Positions 12,998-22,730 of a stretch of 64,000 bases of DNA are shown in pieces (positions within the stretch are counted from its first letter, which is position 1; each line of letters starts with the position of its first letter). Position numbers and translations under genes: made by a program. The notes beneath the pieces were generated by a model. It did not search any database and was not told the origin of the DNA. It saw only the letters and a program-made list of their open reading frames with translations. Origin of the DNA: Cotesia glomerata (lineage: Eukaryota > Arthropoda > Insecta > Hymenoptera > Braconidae); contig NC_058161.1 of assembly GCF_020080835.1 (NCBI RefSeq), positions 15,241,603 through 15,305,602 of the forward strand. Reading direction: 5' to 3'.

Positions 12998-15900
12998 CAG
13001 ATCAAATTCAATTCAATTGAACCTTTCGTCGATGAAAAGAGACCTCGATTTTTTAATATCTAATCATTGTAATCCTAAAATTAAATTAACACTTATCCTA
13101 GAAGATAATGAATGACTGAAAGGAAATTAACAAAGAACTTTTTCTAAAATTATTTTTTTTATCATCATAACGTTTATTCAATAACAATCTTGAATTTTTA
13201 CTGATTTAAACATTGTCTCTGATAAAATGATCGACCAAGTTAATGAAAGTCATTTCATTTGATCTCGTCTCCGTTTTATTTCTTCTTCAACTAACTGTTC
13301 TAAATCATCCAAGGGTCGGTACTGCATGTGAACAACTTGTGACCCTGCAAATGCAGTTAGAGTTGCAACAATGCAAAATCGTATGTAAGCCCCTGTACTT
13401 AGTCCTGCTGGCATGATCAATATACTCTGATTGATAATAACAATTAAATCTAACTTTAGTTTTTTAAATTGTCTTGATTTTTTAATGATTGATCTTCTAA
13501 CATTCTTCTATCAGCTATTTCTTGAACTTGTGTTCGTTTGTAAGTATTATAAAAGTTAACCTCTCCAACTCGCCAGTTTATCATAACATACTCCAATCCA
13601 GCACCGGCAAAAAAAAATAATGGGAGAAAACGATAAACTCCAAAATATTTTTCACCCGGCCACTTTTTTAAAAACTTTCTGATTGTTTTACTGTAAAAAT
13701 ACATTTATTTATTTCTATTATATTATCGGTACTATTTTAGTAATAAAAACTTATCAATTCCATTTTTTACACTGCATGGATTGCTGCTCAACTATCTTGT
13801 GCGCCGCGCATGCGCCGCTACACTGAGAAAAAATTTCTTTTGAAAAAAATTAGCAATGTTGTAACAAGAAATTAATTAAAGTGGTCCTTTCGCCGCCAAT
13901 GTAAAATAAAAAATATTAGATTATGAGTAAATTTAATTTTTTTCTAATAGTTAAGGTCCTTATTTATCTTATAGTGAAGTTTAAATTATACTTTACTGGA
14001 CAAATTTTTGAAAAATAAAATTTTTAAATGTTAGTATTTGTTCAGAGTCTTACGAGAAAATCAGACGTTTGCAGTATTTCTCGAATTATACTATCAGTCA
14101 TGGATTAGATGAAGTAAAAAAAAACTAAAAATCAGATTTTCGAAATATTCAGGTTTCTTTTTTTGCAATAAAATATATCAGTTACCGAGATATTTATTGA
14201 GAAATTAATATTTAAAAATCACAAAAAATTCTCAAGTTACCTACAATAAAATGGAGTCAAAAGATTTGGCGAAGTTGCGTAGCGCGCGAGCTTCAGACCA
14301 TTCAATAAATTCAAACTAAACTTTAACGCGCTTATGTTTTTCATGCATACTTATTAGTTAATTTATTGTTAGCAAATTTTCATAATTCATAATTGAAAAA
14401 TAAAACAATAATTAAAAAATACTAGCATTCCTGTCATGAGACATTAGAATGTTATGGTTTTGTGACTAAACATTTTTAATTAATTTATTTATTTACACTG
14501 ACTGCAAAAAGTTAAACACGGTTAAGGTTATATTGTGCAAATAAAAATGTAAACAACCGAAATAAAGCGTTGCCAAATCACGGATAGGTTACTAACAGCT
14601 GATTTACAACAGTCAAATTAATTTTTGTATTTAACTATTTTTCTTTTTTAATTTTCAAAATTTCAACGATTAATGCCTCATATACTATTTATTTTTTAAT
14701 TTTAGGAATTTTTATGGGTTTTGTATTTTAATTTATTGAAAATTTACTACTACAGTTGTTATGACTCAACTGGAGCGAAAGGACTTCCTTAAGTAAAAGT
14801 TTTAAACAATTTTTTTTCTTAGCTGAAGAAATATAAATTTTCTCACAGTAATTTTCTTGTTACAAAAAAAAGTTTTCTAGATTTGGAGAAAAAAAATTTT
14901 GAATGGAAATTCGCAAGTTGTCTGTTACGTGTGAGCCTACACCTGGTTATTTACCTGTCACGTAAACAGACCTCCGGACTAGCTCAGCGTCTCACTGAAA
15001 AATATTTAGATGTTGATAAAAGGGTGGGTCGCGCAGTGAATGAAGAATACTCGTGAATTACGGTACTAATTGTTTATTGGGCGTCCCCAAAGCATGGGAG
15101 TTGCCCGAAATGGCTCTGAGAATCTCTTTTACAAACTAATTCTATTTATGAAAGCAAATCTAATCCAGTACAATAATCCATTTGATGCAATACTTTTGAT
15201 TCTATAACTAAGAGAGAGAGAGATGAGACAGCAACGAGAATGAGAGTCTTAGGAGAAAATTAATCACGATGCAAGACAGCTCGGACTCGACATAGATTCG
15301 GACAGACTAAACGACTGACTGATTACAAGAGGCCTCTCCTCCTGGAGGTCCCAGGTTTATGTAACCTCGGTCGCAGATGTCGCCAAACACCTGTATCACT
15401 GCGCGGAACTTGTATTATTCCGCGGTTGAACTCAGATTATTCCGCCCTGAGGAACTAGGTGGTTATTGTCAAGTTCCTTAGTCAGCAGAAAATGGTATCA
15501 AGGCGCCGAAAGCGATTCCCTGTGCTAGAGTACCTGTTCGCTCGGTTCCCATGAGAAAGCGTCTCCTCAGCAACACGTGCAAGCAGCGATTCTCGGTAAC
15601 CAGAGTCAGGCTAGAAATACAACGGAAATTCGGTGTCTAATTCAGGTGGGCAAGTTGGCCCATCGATTTATAGAAAATATATATAGAATATCATAATATT
15701 GACGGGAGGGTAGGCCCACCCGTCACATTGTCTATCTAAATTTTTTTTTACTTTTTTTCAAGAAAAAAGTCACTGAAAAAAAAATTTTGATTTTTTCAAC
15801 TAAGAAATGAAATTGTTAAAAATTTTCAATAAATTAATTTCTTCTCACAAAAATGCCCATTTTTTTTAAATAATTTTTTTCTCTCAGTATAATTTCATAA

Positions 15901-17116
15901 ATTTAATTTTTAGATGTTAAAACTTGAATATTCTATAAAAACCAGTTAAATATATAAGCGACTTTAAAATGTATTTTTTGTTCTTCGATCACGTTCTTTT
16001 GTATAGATTTTGATGAAAAATAAGTTAATTACATTGAACCTACGTAAAAACTTAAATCATAGTATATTTTTAAAAAAATTAAATTTTTTTTTAAAATTAT
16101 GCTCTATTCTGAGAGAAAATTTTCTTTGCAAGAAATGGGCGTTGTTTTAACAATGAATTGATTTGTTGAAAGTTTTAAATAATTTTAAAGTTTTTTTTAT
16201 TTGAAAATTTTTTTTTACTAAGCCTAGAAAACTTTCTTTCAACAAAAAAGTTACTGTGAAAAAAATTTTTATTTCTTCAGCCAAGACATAAAATTGTTGA
16301 AAATTTTAAACAAATTAATTTCTTTACAATATTGCTCATTTTTTTTTCAAAAGGAAAATTTTTTCTCTGTGTAGGAAATTGATGCAAATTAATATTTCAG
16401 CATATCAATAAAATTTCTTACCACTGATTTATTTTTTATCGAAACTTCCAAATAATTATTTAAAACAACAAATATATTGTAGGTGATACGAAGTTCACCG
16501 GGTCAGCTAGTAATTATATAAATTTAAGCAGTAGTTTAAAAAAATATTTCAACTTAATGTTTTTTTTTAGTGGTAAAATTTTGAATTTTTCACAAGTTGT
16601 ATAAATAATAATTTAATTACCAATCAATGAAGTAAAAAAACTTACTGACAATTAATTTTCAGATAAATCTGATAAAATGATATTTTATACATCTTAATAT
16701 TCCGATTTCAACGAAATGGTTCCAGTACAAATAGTATTTTTCTTACCTAGGGCAGGAAAATAAGAAATGTCTCAGATTACATGTAATTGTTGACCGAGGC
16801 GAAGCCGAGGTCGACAAACATGTGATCTGAGGCTTTCTTATTTTCTGCCCGTGGTGAGAAAACTATTTTTCTCCTCGACGGAGGCGGAAAGCGGCATTTT
16901 CATTTAGCGCAGCGGGCGGAAAATTTACGCTTTCCGCCCGGAGGGGAGAAAAACACCTTTCAATATTGGATCTTTTTTTAATTAGTTTATTAAATTATTT
17001 TTCAGGTGAAAATATTAAAACAGAGAATATCACTGCTAGAAGAAGAAGCTGCTAGTTTCAAAGGAAGTCTTCCTCTCCAGTCCCAAAGTTCTGGTGCCAG
17101 TGAAACATCGTTATGA
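2688..17116 (+). CDS. MCC: MCC (colorectal mutant cancer protein) homologue, coiled-coil scaffold
   Basis: Exons read as 2688-3073 (5' edge uncertain), 5918-6179, 6950-7116, 7280-7501, 7971-8347, 9190-9453, 9538-10113, 10940-11042 and 17006-17116. All junctions keep frame with GT-AG introns, giving about 820 residues, close to vertebrate MCC. Diagnostic stretches are ERLTELHSVIAEL (exon 2), MAERVKLRRT and FEVETERLKSRLEHA (exon 5), LVGKYESNATAL (exon 6), LKNDRAMV and AVLMQELMAMREDKAELRAR (exon 7). The protein ends in SETSL, a class I PDZ ligand as in vertebrate MCC. MCC is a cytoplasmic coiled-coil scaffold linked to polarity and Wnt signalling in vertebrates. The first exon has no in-frame ATG and a TGA at 2672, so the true start lies upstream in an unseen exon. 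The last intron, about 6 kb, contains a nested antisense gene and several mobile elements. Confidence 0.93.
3199..3330. repeat. Degenerate ~22-bp tandem repeat in MCC intron
   Basis: Five or more units of the form ACAATTTTGGAACATnTTTA follow one another with substitutions, directly downstream of the first recognised MCC exon. It is non-coding and resembles a minisatellite. Confidence 0.6.
3780..3912 (-). repeat. tRNA-derived SINE fragment
   Basis: On the minus strand the tail of a tRNA-like sequence is visible: an anticodon-arm-like segment, then GGTTCGATTCCCA (complement of 3871-3883), the classical B box and T arm, followed by a non-tRNA tail. The 5' half with the A box is missing at about 3912, so this is a truncated SINE rather than a functional tRNA. 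Confidence 0.6.
4990..5600. repeat. Dispersed repeat with internal tandem units
   Basis: The segment begins near CTAGTTTGGGTACTTTTT and contains two similar subunits built on a GGCACAAATTC...TCAAGACC core. A second copy lies in reverse orientation at about 62332-62938. It has no coding capacity and sits in an MCC intron. The class is unknown; a non-autonomous DNA element is likely. Confidence 0.65.
10160..10842. mobile_element. TTAA-flanked MITE (683 bp) in MCC intron 7
   Basis: TTAA at 10156-10159 and 10843-10846 bracket inverted ends GGGTGTAGTCTAGTT and its imperfect complement (AACTAAACTATACCC). TTAA duplication points to a piggyBac- or Kolobok-mobilised element. No ORF is present. Confidence 0.75.
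11253..11618. repeat. Multi-hairpin palindromic element, complete copy B
   Basis: Same architecture as 146-504. AATAGTATATTACAC occurs at 11253-11267 with its complement at 11604-11618. There are three hairpins, and the outer two loops carry CCGAGGCGAAnCCGAGG. It lies in the last MCC intron. Confidence 0.8.
12411..12849. mobile_element. Foldback MITE in last MCC intron
   Basis: Inverted ends GTAATTGTGCAGAAGTGGGG (12411-12430) and the complement ending GGCATAATTAC. An inner inverted pair surrounds CACGGCGGATTTATGATAA and a 38-bp poly(A) run at about 12668-12705. Roughly 105-bp direct repeats flank it at 12302-12410 and 12861-12972, each containing TACGGAATAAAATAG and AAGCCATGAT. The flanking segment was therefore duplicated. 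Confidence 0.65.
13173..13178 (-). terminator. Poly(A) signal of the sloth1-sloth2 transcript
   Basis: AATAAA on the minus strand, about 75 nt beyond the second stop codon. It is the first such signal after both micropeptide ORFs, which fits a single shared 3' end. Confidence 0.5.
13250..13414 (-). CDS. sloth2: BRAWNIN/UQCC6-like micropeptide (sloth2)
   Basis: A 54-residue ORF starting MPAGLSTGAY, matching the MPAG start of vertebrate C12orf73/BRAWNIN. It continues with a short hydrophobic segment (about residues 11-25), then a VVHMQYRPL motif equivalent to the family's VVHxYYRP, and a charged coiled C-terminus. The family sits in the inner mitochondrial membrane and is needed to assemble respiratory complex III. 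The ORF follows the SMIM4-like ORF by 41 nt on the same strand with no ATG in the gap. Its start has A at -3, a better context than the upstream ORF. In Drosophila the same two peptides are made from one transcript. At 54 codons it is easily missed by ORF length cut-offs. No intron is needed. Confidence 0.87.
   Translation of the reverse strand: MPAGLSTGAYIRFCIVATLTAFAGSQVVHMQYRPLDDLEQLVEEEIKRRRDQMK
13456..13704 (-). CDS. sloth1: SMIM4/UQCC5-like micropeptide (sloth1)
   Basis: An 82-residue ORF. FGVYRFLPLFFFAGAGLEYV followed by MINWRVGEVNFYNTYKR aligns with the whole of vertebrate SMIM4 (70 residues) in motif order: basic N-terminus, one membrane segment at about residues 25-41, the WRVGExNFYxxY motif, and a charged tail ending near RRMLED. 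The family is a mitochondrial inner-membrane assembly factor for complex III. The start has T at -3 (weak context), which would permit leaky scanning to the downstream ORF. The gene is intronless, nested antisense inside the last MCC intron, and shares a transcript unit with the micropeptide at 13250-13414. Confidence 0.9.
   Translation of the reverse strand: MYFYSKTIRKFLKKWPGEKYFGVYRFLPLFFFAGAGLEYVMINWRVGEVNFYNTYKRTQVQEIADRRMLEDQSLKNQDNLKN
13806..13815. promoter_or_regulatory. NRF-1-like palindrome upstream of sloth1
   Basis: GCGCATGCGC lies about 100 bp upstream of the sloth1 ATG inside a small GC-rich island in otherwise AT-rich DNA. It matches the core of the NRF-1 (insect ewg) site, common in promoters of mitochondrial genes. 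Function is inferred from sequence and position only. Confidence 0.5.
13828..16380. repeat. AT-rich palindromic repeat cluster in last MCC intron
   Basis: Several arms share an end of the form CTGAGAGAAAATTTTCTTTG and reappear inverted (CAAAAGGAAAATTTTTTCTC). The clearest complete palindrome is about 16108-16374. A second, larger one starts near 13828, and its right part was split by the solo LTR at 14923-15727. No coding potential is visible. Confidence 0.45.
14923..15727. mobile_element. Solo LTR (805 bp)
   Basis: The element starts TGTTACG and ends CGTCACA (TG...CA). It is flanked on both sides by TTGTC (14918-14922 and 15728-15732), a perfect 5-bp target duplication. Its base composition is clearly more GC-rich than the surroundings. 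There is no internal retroviral-type coding, so this is a solo LTR left after recombination. Family (Gypsy or BEL/Pao) cannot be told from the LTR alone. Confidence 0.85.
16729..16956. repeat. Multi-hairpin palindromic element, partial copy C
   Basis: It carries the left hairpin with the CCGAGGCGAAGCCGAGG loop and the central hairpin, then stops in GGAGGGGAGAAAAAC. The right hairpin and right terminal repeat are missing. It lies about 50 bp upstream of the last MCC exon. Confidence 0.7.
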
Positions 17117-17160
17117 CACTCATCTGAACAGAATTCATCGGATTATAATTAAACTGCCAA

Positions 17161-17166
17161 AATAAA
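17161..17166 (+). terminator. MCC poly(A) signal candidate
   Basis: AATAAA, 45 nt after the MCC stop. Further AATAAA copies follow near 17236 and 17504. Use of the distal ones would make MCC and BCAS2 3' UTRs overlap. Confidence 0.45.
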
Positions 17167-17516
17167 TTTATTAAAACACCATTAAATCATTACCTCGTAC
17201 ATAATGTTTTAGATAGTTAAAGAGTATAAAATTAATAAATAAAAAAATCATTGTCAGCTACTTAACGTTGAAATCGATGTATTTTTTTACTTATAAACTT
17301 TCAGAGTAAAAAAATTATAATTATTAAAAATTGCTTGTCGCCAAATAAAATAGGTTATAAAAATTTTTTTCCAATTTTATAAATCTCTTTAAAAGCTTAA
17401 ATATACTCATGTTTGTTACAATTATTAACTATGATAATATAACTTTGTAAATATGTATATGAGAAAAAATAACACATGTTAATGATGCGTGATAAATGTA
17501 GACAAATAAATTATGC

Positions 17517-17522
17517 TTTATT
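17517..17522 (-). terminator. BCAS2 poly(A) signal candidate
   Basis: AATAAA on the minus strand, 60 nt beyond the BCAS2 stop, facing the convergent MCC gene. Confidence 0.5.
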
Positions 17523-17581
17523 AAATATAATGAAATTTAAATTTAATTATTTAGAAACAGAAAAAATTTGCCATAATACAA

Positions 17582-19562
17582 TTAATTATCTTTTTCATTT
17601 GCTTCATTATTTACAACTTCTTCTTCAGCAACATTTTCATTAACTTGTTCGGCATTTTCACTGTCTTGATTCGTTTCTATTATCGATTTTTCCGATGCAC
17701 TAGTTTCTGGCTCTCCAGGCTCTTGCAAATCAGTAGGAACGTCGTTAATTTCAACTGATTCAGTTCTTGATTGCATAATGTGATATATTTCTTGCTCTAA
17801 TTGCACACACGCCTGTTCTATTTCATAATTTTTCGATACCAAACCAACCCATTGAGATTCAAGAGCTCGCAACTTTTCACCTCCCTGCGTTTGCATGGAT
17901 TTACGTTGCCAATTTATTTCTTGAATACTCTTGCGAAGTGTTTGAAGTTGTTTTTGAGCTTGACTGACCATTTGAACTAAAACTTCCAAGTGCGATTTCC
18001 ATGCTTCACAACCATAATCCATTATGAGTTCCAGATTACAAATTCTGAAATAAATATCATTAAATTAATATTTTTCAAATATCAAAATTTAAAATAATTC
18101 TAGAATACTGTAAACTTTATTAAGATCACAAAAAAATGGTATTCAAAAAAAAAAATTTCGAAGTTACAGTCACTTCAGTAAAAGTAGGTAGACCGATCAT
18201 TTTTGCTCGGACGAAAATATCGAATCTGTTAAAAATCGAATTGAAACAGTCAATAAAAAGATTTAAAAAATCAAGAGTCTTTACAGAGTCTAAGGTTTCA
18301 CGTAGCCGATTTTGAAAATTTTAATTTTCAAGATTTTTTAAGCCTGTCTGAATAAAAAAAGATGGCCACAATTATGAATAAAATTGTAATCGGTCGCCAT
18401 TTTTTGCAAATTAAAATAAAGAAAATCAGCTATGAGCAACGATAACCACATTTATACAGACTATAACGTAACTAACATTTTTTTTTTTTTGATATCCCGT
18501 TTTCAAGATAGCAATGCGACCATGAAGAGGAAATTTTTTTTGGGCCTGGACAAGAATGTTAATAACTTTGTAACGATTTGATACTTCTTAATTGAAATTT
18601 AGGATATTAATTTTCAATGTACATATAATAAAACGAAAAAAAACCTGATCGCCAAATTTCTTTATTTTCCCGGTCAAAAAAATTCAAAAATTTCATTAAA
18701 AAAACCTCAAAAACTGTCAGATTCTTGGTGGTTTCAGTATCATTACAAATTGATGAAACTGATGGAAATTTAACATTATAAATTGATGAAAAACAAAATT
18801 ATTATTACCTAGTGGCTTGGTGCTCCAATTGCGCACAGCTGTTTTCAACACTTTCATTCCATGCTGTCAGATCATTCATTTTTCCTGGAGGAGGTGGCGG
18901 TAACTCGTATCTTTTCATGCTCAAAACTTCCATCGGCAACCGATTTTGCAGGCGTTCAAATTCGTGCTTCATCACGTCAGTTTCAAACGCTGTTATATTA
19001 AGTTGAGACAAGTGTTCTAAGTAATTTTTTGTTGGTCTATAGCGTCTAGTTTCTTCTTCTACCATAGCCAGTGCCTGCAAAAAATTCAAAATTTTAATAA
19101 AAAAAAAATTACTTCTAGTAAACTAGAAACCTTATTATTGCTCAATTTATTATTTATTGAATAATGTTGAAGTTATCTGACATATGATGATTTCTAGGAT
19201 TTTTTTTAACAAATAAATTATTGTAAAAAATTTCACTTTCAGATATATCAAAAAATTGTTGTTAAAATTTTTTTAAAAATGTTTCTTAGTAATAATTTAT
19301 TCGTTAAAATAAAAAAAATTACAGATGTCGGCTAATGTCAGATTCATATTTATTTATCGGTATAATTTTTTGATTTAATCATTAATTTTTTTGGAATATT
19401 CATTTAATTAATAATGAATTAATGAAAAAAAGTCATGTAATGAGTATTAACCTAAAAATAAGTAAATAAACTGTAATAAATCCTTACAGCTTCTCGGACT
19501 CCTGGTTCATCATAACCTTGATCAATATATGGCAACGCATCAACTACAATTTCATTTGCCAT
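17582..19562 (-). CDS. BCAS2: BCAS2 / SPF27, Prp19-complex splicing factor
   Basis: Minus-strand exons are 19488-19562, 18809-19074 and 17582-18044, phase-consistent, giving 267 residues. Family hallmarks run in order: VVDALPYIDQGYDEPGVREA (exon 1), EEETRRYRPTKNYLEHL, FETDVMKHEFERL and LSMKRYELPPPPPGK (exon 2), then INWQRKSMQ and WVGLVSKNYEIEQACVQLE (exon 3). BCAS2/SPF27 is a core subunit of the Prp19/NTC complex that activates the spliceosome. The human protein is 225 residues. The extra 40 or so here are an acidic, low-complexity C-terminal tail rich in Glu, Asn and Val. The gene converges on MCC, with 465 nt between stop codons. Intron 2 contains a truncated copy of the repeat that is complete at 50.4-51.8 kb. 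Confidence 0.95.
18120..18710. repeat. Truncated copy of the 50.4-51.8 kb MITE
   Basis: Segments such as GTAGACCGATCATTTTTGCT and ATAGCAATGCGACCAT are shared with 50411-51800 in the same order, but the TTAA-flanked ends are missing. It lies in BCAS2 intron 2. Confidence 0.6.
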
Positions 19563-19710
19563 TTTAATTAGCTTAAATTATTAAAAAAAAAATTTTTTTG
19601 TAAAAACTGGACTGACAAATAATTTTTATTTATTATTTACAACTACACTCTGTATTGTACACAATCGCATGTGCACATACAAAAAGGTATTTTTATGCTG
19701 ACGGTGACGC

Positions 19711-19811
19711 TTGACGCTGATTCCAAGCGTCAAATGTGGTCACGTGATGAGATTTTGACATGTGCGCCATCTAGAAAAAGTGTAGCGATAAATTGCAGCG
19801 TTTAGCGTCAA
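19711..19811. promoter_or_regulatory. BCAS2 upstream region with AGCGTCAA motifs and E-box
   Basis: About 150 bp upstream of the BCAS2 ATG there is a perfect inverted pair, TTGACGCT and AGCGTCAA, separated by 7 nt (19711-19733), a third AGCGTCAA at 19804-19811, and TCACGTGA at 19740-19747. Clustering of a palindromic octamer with an E-box suggests a promoter. No factor is assigned to the AGCGTCAA motif. Confidence 0.4.
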
Positions 19812-20040
19812 ATTTAAGTGATGAGTAATAAACATTAAGTTGCCTGTAAACATTTCGCTAATTACGATCAAACATAGTGATCTGATTCCAAAAATTAATA
19901 GTGTAACGTCCACGTTTTCAAAATATAAATATCTAATTTGTCCCCGGATCGAAATTTGCTCGCCGGAGTCCAGGGTCATAAACGGGGATCACATTATCAA
20001 TAACAAAATATAAACAAAACACTTCATTTTAAATAAATCA

Positions 20041-20448
20041 AAATAAATAATAGTTTAAAAAAACTAAAAACACGCTTTTTATAGAAAACCAAACTAAAAA
20101 ATAGAAAATAAATTTAAATTAAGAATAGTGTTAAAAATTTCAATAAATATAAATTAATAATAGTGTAAATAAAAAAAATGTATTTTATTTTAAAAAAAGC
20201 GTGAGGTGCATGGTGTCAATAGTTATAAATATTTTATTGACAGATATGAGTAGAGTGATTATCATTTTGATATCTTAAAAAGCACCCCACGCTTTTTTTA
20301 AAATAAAATACATTTTTTTATTTACACTATTATTAATTTATATTTATTGAAATTTTTAACACTATTCTTAATTTAAATTTATTTTCTATTTTTAGTTTGG
20401 TTTTCTATAAAAAGCGTGTTTTTAGTTTTTAAACTATTATTTATTTTT
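20041..20448. repeat. Long inverted repeat (about 170-bp arms)
   Basis: The arm at 20041-20210 returns inverted at 20282-20448 with a 71-bp loop. The arms include AGAAAACCAAACTAAAAA and GCGTGAGGTGC, whose partner reads GCACCCCACGC. A further partial arm unit follows at 20451-20511. Foldback or MITE. Confidence 0.75.
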
Positions 20449-20598
20449 ACTTTTAGTTTGGTTTATTTATAAAAGCGTGATTTTTTAGTTTTTTTAAACT
20501 ATTATTTGTTGATTATCAAAAATATTCAGGCGCGCAAATTACCCACGGAGAGTTACATACTGACATACTGACATACTGACATACAAGTGAAGCTAATA

Positions 20599-20825
20599 AA
20601 ATAGTATATTACACACCTAGGGAAGTAAAGTAAGAAATGTCTCAGATCACATGTAATTGTTGGCCGAGGCGAAGCCGAGGTCAACAAACATGTGATCTGA
20701 GGCTTTCTTATTTACTTCCCGAGGAGTGTATACTATTTTTTTGTCCGACGAAGGCGGAAAGCGGCAACTTAGTTTAGCGCAGCGGGACGAAAGTTGCCAC
20801 TTTCCGCCCGGAGGGCAAAAAAATA
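20599..20825. repeat. Multi-hairpin palindromic element, partial copy D
   Basis: AAATAGTATATTACAC at 20599-20614, then the left and central hairpins. The right hairpin is missing. The copy lies between two direct repeats of about 70 bp (20528-20598 and 20917-20986) that contain ACCCACGGAGAGTTAC and several TACTGACA units. Confidence 0.7.
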
Positions 20826-21234
20826 ATTATTTATAAATATTATAAATACGGGGAATCAGAGTTCGATTTCGGAGAGCGAGCCTGAGAAACGGCTACCAGA
20901 ACCAAGGAAGGCCGCAGGCGCGCAGATTACCCACGGAGAGTTACTGACATACTGACAAACTGACATACAAGTGAAGCTAATATAAAGCGTGTAAAAAAGG
21001 AAACCTCTTTATTGGCCTGATCATATGAATAAACGATATAAACAATATAAGCAAATTAAACAATATGAACAATACATTAGAACACTCTTTTCACACATAT
21101 TGGCGGTTCAAAATCATTAACGCGGTTCAAAATCAAGAAACAATATAAGCAATCTACACTAATACGATAGAAACTTTCTATCCAAACATACACGACGGTA
21201 TTCGCGGTTCAAACTAAAAAAAAAAGAAAAAAAT

Positions 21235-21610
21235 CGCGTTCTCCAGTTCGCGGCGCTAGTGGGTCAATTTCCTACTCTCGGGATTCCCCCCAAGGATCGA
21301 GAGGATAGTCTCCAGCTCGATCCCACCTACACGACTATGATCACCTACCGTACCTCAGCTGAAGGCTTCGGCACGGGGAGAAGCACTTTCATCCGGTCGG
21401 TTCACGATACTTACCTGGGCCTTGGTCAGACTCCAGGTAGAGTATCATCCTCTCGAATTACTTGGTGAAGAGTATTCAACCGAGTAATTCTCCCGAGAAA
21501 GAATTGCGCGCCTTCTCGAGCCAAATTTTGGCGTTTATCATTTTTCCCCTAACTCTCTTGTAACGAACCGGAAGGGTCGTTTTAGACACCTGTCCGGTGT
21601 CCTCGAACTA
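21235..21610. other. Unidentified GC-richer segment
   Basis: A block of near-even base composition inside AT-rich DNA, with a 69-codon open frame (21259-21468) of no recognised family. Repeated GCGGTTCAAA motifs precede it. The composition suggests a retroelement leader or other transposon fragment. I do not call a gene. Confidence 0.35.
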
Positions 21611-21764
21611 GCATTCAAAAATAATTATTTATTATTTTAATCGTAATTTCCTTCATTTTCTATCCATTCGTTTCGTCAAGTAACAACTAAATTATGGCAA
21701 AAAAAAAATTTTTTTTTTTAATTAAAAATGCAATTTTTTAGATATAATTTTTAGGAACATATTT

Positions 21765-22730
21765 TAAACTTCCCGCTAAGAAAATTGAAAATTAAAAAAA
21801 AATTAGGAAGTTATTGGTTTCACCCAGATTTTCGAAAATTGAGTTTCCATCAGATCTCAACGTTTTGAGGTCCTAGAGAGCGATTCCGACCATTTTCCCG
21901 AGGATGTTACTATGTCCGTATGTATGCGTGTGTATGTGTGCATGTGGGTATGCGTAGCCCTCTCATAATTTCTGAACGAGCTTGACCAATTTGATCGCGA
22001 TTGGCGCCATTAGAAAGGGCTTGACCAAACTTAGATTTTTAATACAATTTGGATCGATTCGACCCGGTAAATTCCGAGAAATCGCACAAATAAAAATTTT
22101 GATAAACTACTTTTTTGGAATAATACTTTTAAACGGTTTTGCCGATCGGTTCCAAGAAACTAATCAGCTCTTAACATAAAAAAACCACGTTGATCGCCTT
22201 CGGGTCGGTTAAAATTGGTCAATTCGCTCGTAAGATATTGTTAAAAAAATTAAAAAAAAATGATTTTCTCAAATTACCCCGAAACTTTTTTTTATGCAAC
22301 TTCAACATTTCTTCTCGGATCGTTTAGTGAATAAGAAACAATCTTTTTTTTTGCTGAAAAAATTGCATCGACTACTACAAAAAGCATCGGAATCGGTGGA
22401 TTCGTTCAAGAGAATTTTAATTTTTAAAATAATCTTTTTGTGCTTGAAAAACTGCAAAGACTGCGTCGGATACTTCAAACTCCCCATCAAAAACGATTCA
22501 TTCGATCGGTAGATATCGCAATAAAAAATTTTTAAAAACGGATTTTTTCGACAACCACTAGATTTTTGCGCTCGAAAAATTAGAGTTGTGTTTTCGAGCT
22601 CGAAGAGCTCAAAAATTCGTAATTGATAATTTCTCGAGTGTTTAAGATTCGTACAGAGCGGGAAATTCCAGAGATGACGTGCAGGGTCAAGAGTTTTCAA
22701 GATTTTTTTATTAAACAATATTAAAAAATG
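21765..22730 (+). repeat. Dispersed repeat starting CTTCCCGCTAAGAAAATTG
   Basis: The start, CTTCCCGCTAAGAAAATTG, and the following CATCAGATCTCAACGTTTTG segment recur at 63590-63750, and in diverged form at about 960-1690. An AGCGGGAA near 22655 could be the inverse end. It has no conserved coding. Confidence 0.6.

Noticed and set aside
21259..21468. 69-codon ORF as a real gene
   Set aside because: No family resemblance, no splice or poly(A) context, and it sits in a compositionally odd block likely derived from a mobile element.
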